From Blepharisma stoltei (taxonomy: Eukaryota > Ciliophora > Heterotrichea > Heterotrichida > Blepharismidae): a stretch of 64,000 bases of DNA. Shown piece after piece: positions 1 to 10,607 of the stretch; position 1 is the first letter of the stretch, and the number at the start of each line of letters is the position of its first letter. The stretch spans positions 682,001-746,000 of the forward strand of contig CAJZBQ010000010.1 in the NCBI GenBank assembly GCA_914767885.1, in the 5' to 3' direction. Under the pieces are notes generated by a model. The model was not told where the DNA came from. It worked only from the letters and a program-made list of their open reading frames with translations, and searched no databases. The translations under genes and the position numbers were made by a program.

Positions 1-1180
1 AATTAATCGTATAACTTGTCATAATTTCACTTAAAATAGAATATCTACCAACATTATTTCATGTAATTAAATTATCATTGCTTTCAAATATATAAGTTGG
101 TAATTGAAAGAAAAAAACAGTCTCATTTTTCACTAAAAATAATTTAGGTGATGGATAAACATATAGTGACAAAATTTCTGAGTACGAATCTAAAATTGTA
201 TCATAATAAAAAAAATTTCCTGAATTAGAAGCGGCTAGTAAGATATATTGTTTAAATAATGCACAAATAGCATAATTTGCATCAGAAAATTGTGCAGGTT
301 TAAATGATACTCATCTGCTGTCATTAATGTTGTATTTTTCTGAATTATTATGAACTCCACCAAATAAATAAATCCATCCATCTGTATAAACTGAGCATGC
401 ATTTAAGCTAGGTTTATATTGAGATATATAATGAGACCCACCAATTTGGTCAATGACAATAGAAATATCACCGTTATAATAAAATAAACTCCCATTAGGA
501 AGAATACATTTTGCTCCGTACTGGTCAAGTTTATGATTATTTTTCGTTATAATGTTTATTTTAGAAACTTTGCCATTTTCTGGATTAAAAACTCCTAAAG
601 TATTGGCAGAGCTACAAAGTATAAATTTCATGCAGTTTGAATTTACCTTAAGGTATTCATAATAGTCAATATTTTGATCTGGTAAAACGAATTCATACAT
701 TTGACAAAGGTTATCTGTTTTGAGCCTATTTATATACAGCTTTGGTGATTGAATTTTTTTTATTTTTGAAATATTGATAAAAGGCAAATTTAGCAAATGC
801 TCAACAAAAGTTAAAGGCTTTGAGTTATCAATTTCTTTTAAACAAGATATTTGCAATAGTGCTTGGTTTAATTTTTTATCATAATTTTTTAAATCTAATA
901 AAGCTTTTTGAGCAGTTTTATTAAGTTGTTTGATTAGAAAGAGATCTTCACAGATAATTTTTGCTTGAATTGATTTTATTTCTGATTTTATAGAAGAAAA
1001 TAATTGGAAAACTTTTTTTCTTGTATTTTCTTCAATTTTTGAAAACATTTTCGAATGTTTGCTGTCTATTTCAAGTTTATTGGGGCATTCTATATTGTCT
1101 TTGCAAGTTAACTCTGGATTTTTTTCAAAATAGCAAGCACTGTCTGAGCTTGAAGAGCATCCTCTCATATAATTTTCCAT
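1..1180 (-). CDS. Coiled-coil/kelch-like propeller protein (family 3), 3' end beyond window
   Basis: Reads from an ATG at 1180 leftward to the window edge without a TAA/TAG if TGA is Trp (TGA at 311-313 and again near 70). The N-terminus is Cys-rich (a degenerate form of the Zn-binding module of its relatives), residues ~45-120 are Lys/Glu/Leu-rich coiled coil, and from ~150 on there are beta-propeller blades (YLFGG near residue 275, then a FIFESNDNLITW-type blade). Its relatives are at 7698-9004 and 24071-25314. No enzyme signature is visible; such proteins usually act as scaffolds or substrate adaptors, which is inference only. It is divergently arranged with the Arf-like gene at 1551, with a perfect palindrome between them. 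No frameshift is seen in the part present. Confidence 0.7.
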
Positions 1181-1260
1181 AGTTTATTATTACTTATTGC
1201 TAATTTTCTTCCTAGGCAGTACTTCAGAATCAATATGCCAAAATAATTTTAATATAAAAT

Positions 1261-1320
1261 TACTGACTCCCCCCATCCTTGATCGAACGACTCGCCATCG
1301 TTCGATCAAGGATGGGGGTT
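1261..1320. repeat. Palindromic element D1 (21-bp perfect stem)
   Basis: Arms 1270-1290 and 1298-1318 are perfect reverse complements around a 7-nt loop, with CCCCCATCC at the outer end. It sits in the 370-bp spacer between divergent genes and is bounded by TTACTGACTCC and GGGGGTTA, close to the ACTCCC/GGGAGT ends of the MITE-type IESs in this window. A second copy is at 51089-51145. It is probably a short palindromic IES or MITE remnant; a transcription-related hairpin is less likely given the dispersed copy. Confidence 0.75.
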
Positions 1321-1550
1321 AAAAACAAATTGTTTTGAAAAAAAAAATTATATATAAAATGAAATATATATATATATTTTTTTTGGATTAATACAGTGCA
1401 TGAACTATCACTTTCAATAAGCATTGATAAGATTTATTAGTTAATAATCCCTAGCTATATATAAAATTAATTTTAATAGTGCACTGTCGCCTACTGCAAT
1501 ATTGCATTCTAAAAAACTTTCCATAATCTATTTATTAAATAAATTTCACA

Positions 1551-2099
1551 ATGGGTGCTAAAATTTCAAGTCTTTTTAGCAGATTTTCTAAACGTAAAAA
1601 TCTACGTATACTAATGATAGGACTTGAGGGTGCAGGAAAAACAACTATTCTTTATCAAATGAAACTTCATGAGCATATGGAATCAATTCCTACAATTGGC
1701 TTTAATGTAGAAACATTTTATTATAAAAACATAGCAATTACATGCTGAGATATTTCTGGAGGAGAAAGAATAAGACCTCTATGACATCATTATTTTGAAA
1801 ATACTGATGGTGTAATTTTTGTTGTGGATTCTAATGATAGGCAGAGAATTGAAGAGGCTAAAGAAGAGCTCCATAGAGCATCGAATGATACTAATCTTGA
1901 AAATGTTTCATTTCTTATACTTAGCAATAAAAATGATTTACCAAATGCGATGAGCAATTCTGAATTAATTGATAAGCTAGACCTTTATATGATTCGAGGG
2001 AAAAATTGATACATTCAAAATTCATGTGCCTTAACTGGAGAAGGGCTTTGTGAGGGATTTAATTGGCTTTCAGATGAAATTTTGAGCCAAATTTATTAA
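1551..2099 (+). CDS. Arf/Arl-family small GTPase with altered switch II
   Basis: 182 aa when the TGA codons are read as Trp; the stop is TAA. It has Gly2 for N-myristoylation, a P-loop GLEGAGKT at ~28-35, switch I PTIGFNVE, an NKND base-specificity motif and a C-terminal CALTGEGL loop (normally SA/CA-x-TG-x-G-L). Size and motif spacing match Arf/Arl proteins, which recruit effectors to membranes in the GTP form. Odd point: the usual WDxGGQ is WDISGG here, so the position of the catalytic Gln (Gln71 of ARF1) is Gly. That predicts very slow GTP hydrolysis if the gene is expressed. A second gene (5895) keeps GGQ. The 3' 190 bp is duplicated at 5456-5645. No IES interrupts it. Confidence 0.9.
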
Positions 2100-2640
2100 T
2101 TTAGGAAATTAATTAAAATCTGATAATCTAGTTCTTAGTATAGATTCGATAAAACTTAATGAATTGAAAATTTGGGTAACCATTGAGTCAATTTTTCTCT
2201 AAGTTTTTATTTCCAATTTTGCTCTTGACTCTGTTTATCACAATTGACTTATTCACTTAATTTAATGCCAGCAATTTAAAAATATTTACGGATATTTTGC
2301 ACCCAAGCTTTAGCTCTATAATATAAATAGATTGATTAATAAAAGAGTTAAGAGCTAAAAGCTAAAGATTTTTATTTAATAATGCTATTTATTACCAAAT
2401 TATTTTAGTCAAGCTTTAATATTTTTGCCTCTAAATTGAACTTGAAGTAGCTAGTAGTATTTAATTAATTTTAAATTAATAAAAAAATTAAAAATCTCAC
2501 TTATATAGGCATTTAGCTTGCTTCCCTGGCAATGAATGTCAAAGTGCTTCAACCATCTATGCAGCCTTGGCCCATAGAGAAATCCATAGAGGTGCATGAG
2601 ATATAATATCATTTCAATCCAAATATCATCGGCTGCCCTT
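2100..2640. other. AT-rich spacer with relic of a propeller-gene 3' end
   Basis: No supported gene. Positions ~2330-2455 match ~3265-3385 in direct orientation (shared stretch tttttgcctctaaatt). Both are the 3' flank of the family-1 propeller gene, so two copies of that flank bracket the CDPK relic. The minus-strand ORF ending at 2451 runs into this relic and its last ~60 codons are not conserved protein. Confidence 0.5.
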
Positions 2641-3150
2641 TCATCAGCTTGCAGTACAATTTTTAGCTCTGAAGCAGCTATTTGCTTCTGGTCAAACATA
2701 TAAAAGCCGCTTTTAAACTTTCAGCTGAAACCAGAGTGTTATAGTCTATTGCCGCTTTTATAAACTCTTTATAGAGATGCAACAAAAGTTTTCAGCTTCC
2801 ACAATTCTAATGATATTTTCAGCTTCGTTAGCTCCTATAATTTTTTTGCCTAAGAACTTTTTAAGTCTTTCAACAAGATCTTCCTTGTCTATTTTCCCAT
2901 CATTATTCGCATTTAAAATTAAAAAAAATCGAAAATGCTGCTTATGTCACTTTGATAAACCAGCTGAGATGAAAAATTGTGTCTCAGCCAGGTTAGTTTT
3001 TTTCTTGGATATGTCATTAAGTTATTCAAAGCAGCTTGAACAGGCTCTGCAGTCTGGCTGCGGTTGTATTTAGCCTTTTGAATGAAAGGATTCCTCAGTG
3101 TTTCTTTAGCTAAAGGGTCTTTTATTTTCTTTTTTGAAGCACTGACGAAG
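2640..3150 (-). pseudogene. CDPK-like C-terminal fragment (EF-hands), pseudogene
   Basis: Read on the minus strand, pieces in shifting frames resemble the C-terminus of calcium-dependent protein kinases. They are the end of the kinase domain (KDPLAKETLRNPFIQ, cf. the ...HPWI end of CDPK catalytic domains), the junction helix (PVQAALNNLMTYPRKKL), and an EF-hand-like segment (NANNDGKIDKEDLVERL). Then come KEFIKAAIDY and MFDQKQIAASELK, matching the usual ...FI.A and FD.D.SG.IS..EL blocks. The second EF loop has lost its Asp/Gly ligands, at least two frameshifts interrupt it, and the kinase domain proper is absent. It is a non-functional fragment, inserted between two copies of the family-1 3' flank. 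Confidence 0.6.
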
Positions 3151-3372
3151 CACTTCGGTCTAACTTTGCATCAGGGGCCGAAGAAGGAATAGGGTGGTAC
3201 TTATCCGACTCGCTGGAGGAGCCATTTGTTCCTGAACCCAGCTTAGGTATAATAGATTTAACAATAAAAAATTTTAAGAGTTAATAGCAAAAGATTATTA
3301 AATGAGACCTATTTATTAGCAAATTATTTTAATCCAGCTTGAGTTAATATTTTTGCCTCTAAATTAAACTTG

Positions 3373-5250
3373 AAGTAACGAGTAATATCTGTATCAAAGA
3401 TGTGCAATGTTTATTCCTCCTTTATTATATGACAAATAAACTTGATCAAAATCATTTATTATTGAGTCTCCAATTCGTCTCCAGGCAGTGTCATTTGACA
3501 ATTCGCTTTCATAGATTGATCCATTTTACATTCAATTAAATACAGTCTCTCTGCACTTATAAGAATCTTGCTGTTATCAGCTTGAAAATCATAAGGAATT
3601 GTTGCGAAAGTGTTGCTACCAATTGAATACCTCAAAAGATTTTTATTTTACATCCAGAAATCACAATATTCCCGTTAAATATTACACTAGTGCAACGCTA
3701 ATCAGCTTGTGGCAGTGGCTTCTAATTTAATTCATCGGTTTTCATTTAAATCAAATCTCTCTGATAGAGTTAAAGTCTCATTCTATCTCTTCCTCCAAAG
3801 CAATAAACACTATTATTGAAATAGATAGCTGATGAACTATAGCAAGGAGTTCCAGATGGCAGCTCCCGAACTCTATAATTCTCATCAATTATCAATGAAA
3901 TCCAGAAACTGGGTTTCTATTACCAAAGCAAAATAAATTACCATTAGGAAGCTGAGCAATGCAAGTGCCGCAATCCAGTGGTAGAGGAGTCTCTACTATC
4001 CTGACTTCTTTACTATCATTTTCTGTATCATAAATAATCAAATTAGTTCTGTTGTTATCTCTTATAATTGTATAAAGAGATGCTTTTTGGCGATAAGCAT
4101 TAGTATAATCTTGATAAGCTTGCTGGAGAGTTGGATCATCAAGATAGATATCTCTTCTGTGACTTGAGCAGGTTCTCCTAAAGTCTTGCTCTAATTCTGG
4201 GTCATTTGGTCTATTTAAAATTTCAGATCTCTTCTCTCTTAGCTCTCTTGAGACTTTTGGGCTTTTTCTGATTTCATTGATTTTGCTGAGATCTTGATTT
4301 ATGTTAATTATTTGAGAATTAAGCAGATCTATTTCGTTTTTTGATTTAAGCATTATTTCTTCTTTCCAGTCTTTGAGGTCTCTCTCGCTTTTTTTATTCT
4401 CATTTATCAGCTTGGAAATAGAGTCTTTGAGGTCTCTCTCGTTTTTATTATTCTTATCTATCAGCTTAGAAATAGAGTCTTTGAGGTCTCTCTCGTTTTT
4501 TTTATTCTCATTTATCAGCTCAGAAATAGAGTCTTTGAGATCTCTCTCGTTTTTTTTATTCTCATTTATCAGCTTCGAAATAATGTCATTGATGTTTGCT
4601 AGCTGATCATCCGTTGAATCAATGATATTTTTATGCTCTTCATTGGCTGATTTAATGTGCTCTTGAAGACTGTTTTCTATATTAGACAGTCTTTTATCTA
4701 AATAAGCTTCAAATTTATCCCCAATAAAACACTCAATCATTTTTTCAATTTTTTCACTGAGCACACAAAATAATTTTGCACTTTTGGACGATTCTTGATT
4801 GGCTGGAATAATCCGCTTTAGTTTATCAATAGCTTCATCAGGCTGTAAAGTCAATAGTCCTAAAATCGGGTCTTGCTCTGATTTTGATAATTTTTGAGCT
4901 TGAGAAATTTTTGTAAAATAATTGCTTATTTCAACTGAGCTTGAATCCAGATTTTTTAAGAGTTCCATCATGTCACTTTCTGATTCAAGTAAGCGCTTGC
5001 TAAAGGATGCTAAGATCTTTCCTCTTAGCTTACTATTTTTTGAGTTTTCACTTGTAAGAAACTTAAGAATTTCTTCTTTTGTCTCTTTACATGACTCTAC
5101 AAAAATGGAGTTGCGATTATGAGCTCTATTAGGGATTTTCATATGCTTACCAACATGCACTTCACAAGATAGACTTTCAGGAGAGGTGCATGGGCATGAG
5201 TATTCAACCTCATTCTTGCACCCTGGCTCGAAACAATGCATAAGCTCCAT
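3373..5250 (-). pseudogene. Zn-finger/coiled-coil/kelch-like protein, family 1 copy 1 (frameshifted)
   Basis: Opens at 5250 and reads 452 codons to 3892. The Zn-binding module (Cys/His pattern C-x4-C-x7-C-x-C-x7-C-x2-H-x3-H) is at residues ~5-33, followed by a helical domain to ~210 and a coiled coil with four 18-residue repeats (consensus SKLINENKKNERDLKDSI) at ~220-295. The propeller follows from ~390. A one-base deletion in a GGG run near 3905, compared with the copies at 11885 and 23050, closes the frame. The remaining propeller (to about 3373, ending LEAKILI) is present but carries further indels. Three other copies are at 10608, 21749 and (N-terminus only) 53449. The first 5 kb of this copy is the best preserved of the family. 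Confidence 0.75.
4372..4590. repeat. 54-bp tandem repeat inside coiled coil (4 units)
   Basis: The string ctttgaggtctctctcg recurs at 54-bp spacing (about 4374, 4428, 4482, 4536). Each unit encodes 18 residues, so the array keeps frame and lengthens the coiled coil by fixed steps. Copy number differs between paralogues (fewer units at 11270-11430 and 22420-22570), suggesting unit gain and loss. Confidence 0.85.
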
Positions 5251-5455
5251 TAATTATTATAATGCAAGCTAAATTTTATAAATATCTGCTATATAGTTAA
5301 TAACACAAGAGCATTAGATGAGTTTTTTGAGCCTCTTAATAAGGCAGTGAAGATATTGATTTTTCTTTCAAGTTAAACTGACAGCGTCTAATGTGACTAC
5401 CATTATAAAGGGCTGCAATATTCTCTTCTTTTTCTTATAACAGAGCTTAAAGTTT

Positions 5456-5645
5456 TAATACATTCAAAATGCATGTGCCTTAACTGGAGAAGGGCTTTGT
5501 AAAGGATTTAATTGACTTTCAGATGAAATTTTGAGCCAAATTTATTAATTTAGGAATTAATTAAAATCTGATAATCTAGTTCTTAGTATAGATTCGATAA
5601 AACTTAATGAATTGGAAATTTGGGTAACCATTGAGTCATTTTTGT
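5456..5645 (+). repeat. Duplicated 3' end of the Arf-like gene
   Basis: Near-identical to 2007-2195: the last codons of the GTPase, its TAA and ~95 bp of 3' flank. It joins directly onto the 5' flank of the family-1 gene (5251-5453), so this is a duplication breakpoint and not a gene. From 5646 to 5894 nothing is recognised except the AT-rich upstream region of the next gene. Confidence 0.8.
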
Positions 5646-5894
5646 CTAAGATTTTAGCATTATAGTCTATTCTGTGTAAGTCTTATATATGCTGAATTAG
5701 GATGAAATCTTCATTGATAATGCGCAATGTATTGGAGATAAAATAGCTGGAAAGCAAGCTCTCTAGAATTTTTGAAGGAAATTTCAAAAACAGTTATCCT
5801 ATTTTTAAGGAAGAGAAAAATCAGGCCACTATGAAGGATTATAACAGTAATATGACATATAATAGAAAATTATCTTAAAGGTATAATATTCATT

Positions 5895-6443
5895 ATGGGA
5901 ACTTCAGCGTCCTGTCTTTGGAGCAGAAACACTGGGCATAAAGAAACATGTATAATTATGATTGGGCTTGATGGCGCAGGGAAAACAACGATTCTTTATC
6001 AAATCAAGCTTGGAGAAACTTCAACATATATCCCAACAATTGGATTCAATGTTGAAAGTATCAACTATAAAAATATACAATTTTTAGTGTGAGATATTGG
6101 AGGACAAGAGAGAATCAGAGTTTTTTGGCCTAATTATTATGAAACCACTGATGCTGTCATTTTTGTTGTAGATTCGAGTGACATAGAAAGAATTGAAGAA
6201 GCTAAATACGAACTCCACAAAGCAGCGAATAATAGTATCCTTAGAAATGCAGCATTCCTCATTCTTAGCAACAAAAATGATTTGCCCGGGGCATTAGGAG
6301 TCTCAGAGTTAATTGATAAGTTAGATCTATATCTGATTAGAGGCAGAAATTGGTATATTCAAAGTACTTGTGCAACGACTGGAGATGGGCTTTATGAAGG
6401 GTTAGAATGGCTTTGAAATGCAGTTCTTAGTAGAAGGGCATAA
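5895..6443 (+). CDS. Arf/Arl-family small GTPase, canonical switch regions
   Basis: 182 aa ending at TAA 6441-6443. Two TGA codons fall at conserved Trp positions (the one before DIGGQ and one near the C-terminus), which is strong code evidence. It has Gly2, P-loop [16 protein letters not shown] switch I, WDIGGQER switch II with the catalytic Gln, NKND and CATTGDGL. It acts as a membrane-recruited molecular switch; the exact Arl subtype cannot be told from motifs alone. It is most similar to the IES-interrupted gene at 26176-27079 and less so to 1551-2099. No insert interrupts it. The region immediately upstream is AT-rich with no visible TATA-like rule. Confidence 0.93.
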
Positions 6444-6789
6444 GAATAAAATTGTATCTCTGTGAAAATACCTTAATTTTCTAATATGCAATGCTTAAAG
6501 CAGATTTTTAAATAAAATTTTTAACCTATTAAATAATACTTAAATATGCCTGATAATATATTTTATTTCTTTCTAATTAAATATTCACAGATAGCAGCAA
6601 AAATAATAATTAGTTAGAAAATTTGCCAAATTATAAAAATTAAAAGTATTAAACTGAACTATACAAGTTTTATAAACCCATTGGCAAATAATTTTAGAAT
6701 TATTAATTATCTTCTATAAAATTATTAATTATATCAAATTTATATGTTAAATTTTTTTTTGTACTTAATTTTCCTAAAGGTAGCATCAT
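6444..6789. other. AT-rich spacer
   Basis: About 345 bp of A/T homopolymer runs; no gene, RNA or repeat recognised. Confidence 0.5.
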
Positions 6790-7330
6790 TATAATGGTTT
6801 TGACGACTCTTAAAGCGGGGAGGTTATGTTATTTAAAATCAGGCATTAGTCATATTGGTGGCACAGTCACCAAAGACCTCTTGTATGAAAAGGTTCTACC
6901 GCTTTTCGACTAGAGCCTAGAGGGTTTATCCCCCGAAAACGTGTGCCCACTATTAGTACCTTCTGTCTCCTTCTTTCATTGCGACTTCAGTCTTGAGTTT
7001 ATGGATTTCTGCGGCTCCGCCACGGTTGATTGGAGTAGCTTGATTCCAAAAATCCTAGGAGTCTGTCGGGTGCTGAAGTGCCTCCCTTCTATAGCTGCAG
7101 CAAAAAGACTACTCCCTGCGGCCTGGGACAAAACCAGTTTCTTGGTAGAGGAATCCTCGGGTTAAAAGGACATTGCTGAGCACCTCCATTTCCAACCACA
7201 GGAAAGCAGCCAAAAGCTACCCGGACACATCTCTTCCTGCACTTGATTCTCGATTTGGAGTCTGTCCCAGTTCGTTTTGGCCATAAATTCTATACTGTTG
7301 CGCCAAGAGGGAATTTGGCACGTATCGCTA
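6790..7330 (+). mobile_element. Dispersed repeat F, copy 1 (GC-richer, retroposon-like)
   Basis: A block of near-50% GC in AT-rich surroundings with no conserved ORF (the 74-codon ORF at 6941 is incidental). Blocks such as tatggattt, gattccaaaaat and gaagtgcctcccttct recur with similar order and spacing at 36960-37260 and 41660-41995, so it is one repeat family. It could be a SINE or degraded LINE; no reverse transcriptase is readable. Confidence 0.55.
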
Positions 7331-7697
7331 TTTTAATGTATCCTTATAGAGGGGAGTTTTAATTTCTAATAAAACGCAAATCAATAGTTATTTTTATTAC
7401 TGCTTATTAGGATAAGTACTTAAATGTCTAAGATCTCAGTATTATTTATTCTATGCTTACTATTGCACACGAATGTAGGAGGATCTTTACATGCATTTAT
7501 AAAATAATTTTTGCTAGCCTTTGCTCTCAAATATTATTATAAAGCTGGCTATTAATTCATTTAATGATATGTTCAAAAATTATGAGATGAGTCTAAAAAG
7601 TAAGTTAACCTTCTTTGCATACCCAATAAAATATTTTATATTTAAATAATAAAATTTAAGTCAAGAAAACTAGGCTTAGTATTTTAAAATAATTAAT
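7331..7697. other. Duplicated 3' flank of family-3 gene
   Basis: Non-coding. It matches 23690-24070 throughout (shared ttactgcttattaggataag), marking the left part of a ~2.4-kb segmental duplication, 7313-9880 versus 23690-26105. Confidence 0.7.
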
Positions 7698-9004
7698 TTA
7701 GCCATTATATCAAAATGAATGGTGGTCCATTAGTGATTTTTCAAAGATTTTTGCCTCTTTCAGCTTCTTTTCTCTTAAATTAAATGAATAAGCACATTGA
7801 TAAGTTGCAATATAAATTGTTTCTTTATAGCAAATGGGGTATCCACAAACGGCTGCACAATCACTAATTAATGAGCATTCTCCAATATTATTTCAAGTCA
7901 TTAAATCATCGTCACTCTCATATATAAATTTCGAAAATTCAAATAAAAATACCTTTTCGCCTATAGCAAAAAATTGTTTATGAACTTTAGGTGCTAACTT
8001 TATTGTTAAAATTTCTGAATAAGAGTCTGTAATAGTATCATAAAAGATAGGATTCTCGCTATCAGATGCTATTAAAATTTTGGTTTTGAATAATGTGCAC
8101 AAGGCTCGATTTTCAATAGGAAAAGTATATTTACTAAGTGAAAACCATCTATTTTTATCCATGTCGAATTTTACTGCAACTTCATGAGATCCGCCAAAAA
8201 TATAGATTCTTCCATCAACATAAATTGCTCCTGCATAGTAGCATATACAATAAGGTGCAATATTTCTTGAATTTCCCAATGGGTCAATAATTATTCAAGT
8301 ATCATTTCAAGCATAAAACAAGCTACCATGTGGAATTAAGCATCCAAATCCATCACAGTTAAGCTCTTTATTGTAATTATAACTAAATTTTTTTATCTTT
8401 AAGTTTTCCGCATCAAAAATTGCGAATTTGTTTGGAAATCCTCTACATACAAATTTAATTACTCGAGTAATAGGAGAATAGCGCTCACGGTAATCGAAAC
8501 TGTTTTCCGATCGCTCTAATTTAAATAATTCAGCTATTTTATGTTCCCCGATACTTTTTATCTCAAGTTTTGGAGACCTGATTTTTTCAGTCACAAGTTT
8601 GCAGCCAGACAGTAATGTTTCGAGAAAAGAGAGTGGCTTTGAATTATCAATTTCTCTTAAAGTGCAAATTTCTGAAATAATTTCGTTTATTTTTTGATCA
8701 TAAATTTTAAGCTTTTCTAAAGTATTTTCAGATGCTTTATGGATTTGCTGAACAAGAGAGCGTTCTTCATTGATTATTCTTATTTTGTCAGCTTTTATAT
8801 CTGATTTTATTTTAGAATATAGCTGAATAGCAGATAAAACTGTTTCTTGCTTGATGTCTGACGAATTATTTTGACTCCCCTTTAAAGCATAAGTAAAACC
8901 ATTGGAAAAATCTTGCCCGCTCTAAAAGGAAAATCAGCTTTTGGCAGTTGAGAATAATCAGATTTATGTTTCCTAAATAAAAGAATAGGTTTTGCTTCAG
9001 ACAT
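7698..9004 (-). CDS. Coiled-coil/kelch-like propeller protein, family 3 copy 2 (interrupted by 62-bp insert)
   Basis: ATG at 9002-9004, TAA at 7698-7700. Without the 62 bp at 8875-8936 the length is 1245 bp, exactly 415 codons, in one frame with several TGA=Trp codons. The start MSEA..ILLF is shared with the copy at 24071-25314, which lacks the insert. Residues ~20-110 form a coiled coil; the propeller has the blades GSLFYAWNDTWI, IYIFGGSHE and FIYESDDDLMTWNNIGEC. There is no Zn-finger, unlike families 1 and 2. Function unknown; probably an adaptor or scaffold. Outside the insert I see no frame break, so this may be a live gene whose germline copy needs the insert removed. Confidence 0.7.
8875..8936. 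mobile_element. 62-bp frame-breaking insert related to MITE A
   Basis: Absent from the paralogue at 25245-25255, where the same flanks (ttttga / gctttt) are joined. It begins ctcccc and contains aaaccattggaaaaatc, the signature of the left end of MITE family A (cf. 54481-54503 and 49785-49801). It is not cleanly TA-bounded, unlike the other inserts. It is either a decayed MITE that has to be eliminated or a knockout of this copy. Confidence 0.6.
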
Positions 9005-9442
9005 GCCAAAAAAGATTAAATATTAGTATGTCTTTGATTAAGCTTAAATTAAAATGCAGATAACTAGAAGTGATAAAGTTTTATTCTTGGATCTAAATAA
9101 AAATAAAATTCTTTCCTTATGGATAAGTTTACTTGAAAAAAAAATTTTCGCTTAAATCTAGCATAAATGCAAAAACACTTCTTTCAGAATTAGCACACTA
9201 TATTGCTTTCTCCTTCTACATAAAAAATTATTGAAACTTATATTTCGAAAATAGAAGAGAAAATCTGTTACACAAATAATGAACAGGCAATTTTAATGAT
9301 TTTAAAATATAAACATTATTCTTTAAATGGCATAGGCTAAGAATTAAATTAAGCAAGACTTATGTTAATTAGATTTTAATTATGTTGCTTTACTATAAAA
9401 TTAAGACTAAAATAATAATTTTAGTGCCAAAATTAAAATTCT
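9005..9442. other. AT-rich spacer, duplicated at 25315-25745
   Basis: No gene. It matches the spacer downstream of the second family-3 block (shared gaacaggcaatttaatgatttt with one-base changes). Confidence 0.5.
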
Positions 9443-9863
9443 TTAGGGAATTTTAAAGGTTTTTAATTTGTCTACTGTATTTTCTTTTAAGTTAAATGAA
9501 TAAGCAAAATGTGAAGTTTCGATATAAATTGATTCTTGATAAAGCACAGGGTAACCAAGTACAGTCTCATTATTTGATATTATTCAGCAGTGTCCAATAT
9601 TATTTCACGTTATTAAGCTATCTTCACTTTCATATATAAATTGCGAAAATTCTATTAAGAATAGTTTTTCGCTTTTAGAGCAAAACAATTCAGATGTGCC
9701 AGAACATAGCTGTATAGATAAAATTTTTGAGTAAAAGTCTGCAATTGTATCATAATAAATAGGAGTAGCACTTAAGGACGCTATTAAAATTTTGCCCTTA
9801 AATAGACAGCATATAATGCGATTCCCAATAGAAATTGAGCATTTACTAACTACGCCTGTCTGC
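9443..9863 (-). pseudogene. Family-3 propeller fragment (C-terminal third)
   Basis: Open from ~9863 to TAA 9443-9445 with TGA=Trp. It encodes the last propeller blades including FIYESEDSLITWNNIGHC and ends ...KTFKIP. The 5' two-thirds is missing: the frame abuts the fold-back sequence at 9870-10020. A more decayed copy of the same fragment is at 25745-26100. It is a truncated gene created at a rearrangement or insertion breakpoint. Confidence 0.7.
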
Positions 9864-9869
9864 TTATAA

Positions 9870-10020
9870 AAAGGTTTATTTTATAGGTTTATAAGGGTTT
9901 AGCTGAATTTACCCGGCTGAAGTAAATTCCGCCGCCCTTAAAACCGTTCAGGGTAAAATCCGCCATACAAATTGCAACGGTTTTTTCACAAACTGGCCGA
10001 ATTTACCCTTGAAATTCAAC
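9870..10020. repeat. Imperfect fold-back element
   Basis: GC-richer island in which gaatttaccc and gggtaaa(t) blocks and aaaaccgtt/aacggttttt occur in opposite orientations, giving an imperfect long hairpin. It separates the truncated family-3 fragment from the duplicated family-1 5' block. Probably a degenerate palindromic element of the IES type. Confidence 0.4.
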
Positions 10021-10043
10021 AAGAGTTTAAAATAAACAAATTG

Positions 10044-10411
10044 AATTAGTGGAACTTTTGCTCCTCCAAAATTAAATTTAGTCTTTGTTGAAATTTTGAG
10101 AAGGCTCCCGGCTTTGAGATTAATGTCTCAAGGTAAATACAAATTATCACTATGTCTTAGAAGTATCAAGTCTATAAATTTTTCGAAGTCTCGATTGTAA
10201 TTTTCTTTAATGGTGATGTCTGGAATAAAAGAGGTTGGATTAAAAGACTTCAATGAAGCTGCCATTCAACTTATTTTCCCCAATTGCAGGGTCATCTTCA
10301 AAATTTTCAATGCTTGAGCCTACTCAATCATTTTTCTCAAATTCCAGTAATTTGTTTGTGCTGCTATATATTCAAAAATGCTTTGCTTTCAATTTTTCAC
10401 ACCTCATTAAA
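10044..10411 (-). pseudogene. Broken copy of the ~120-aa ORF upstream of family 1
   Basis: Matches the open minus-strand ORF at 21187-21548 (shared NKLLEFEKND and SSIENFEDDP), but a one-base insertion near 10275 and other changes break it. It lies head-to-head with the family-1 gene at 10608, as the intact copy does with 21749. Function not recognised. Confidence 0.6.
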
Positions 10412-10607
10412 GCTAAGCTCTGCTAAGAAAGAGAAGAGAATATTGCAGCCCTTTATGATGTTAGTCATATTAGACGCTGCCAGCTTAACTTGAAAGAAAA
10501 ATCATTATCTTTACTGCCTTATTAAGAGGCTTAAAAAACTTATTTAATGCTCTTGTGCTAGCTATATAGCAGATATTTATAAAATTTAGCTTGCATTATA
10601 ATAATTA

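Noticed and set aside
2777-3073. 98-codon plus-strand ORF
   Set aside because: Opposite strand of the CDPK-like relic, which explains the sequence.
4373-4606. Plus-strand ORF rich in Ser/Leu/Phe
   Set aside because: Antisense shadow of the 54-bp coiled-coil repeats of the family-1 gene.
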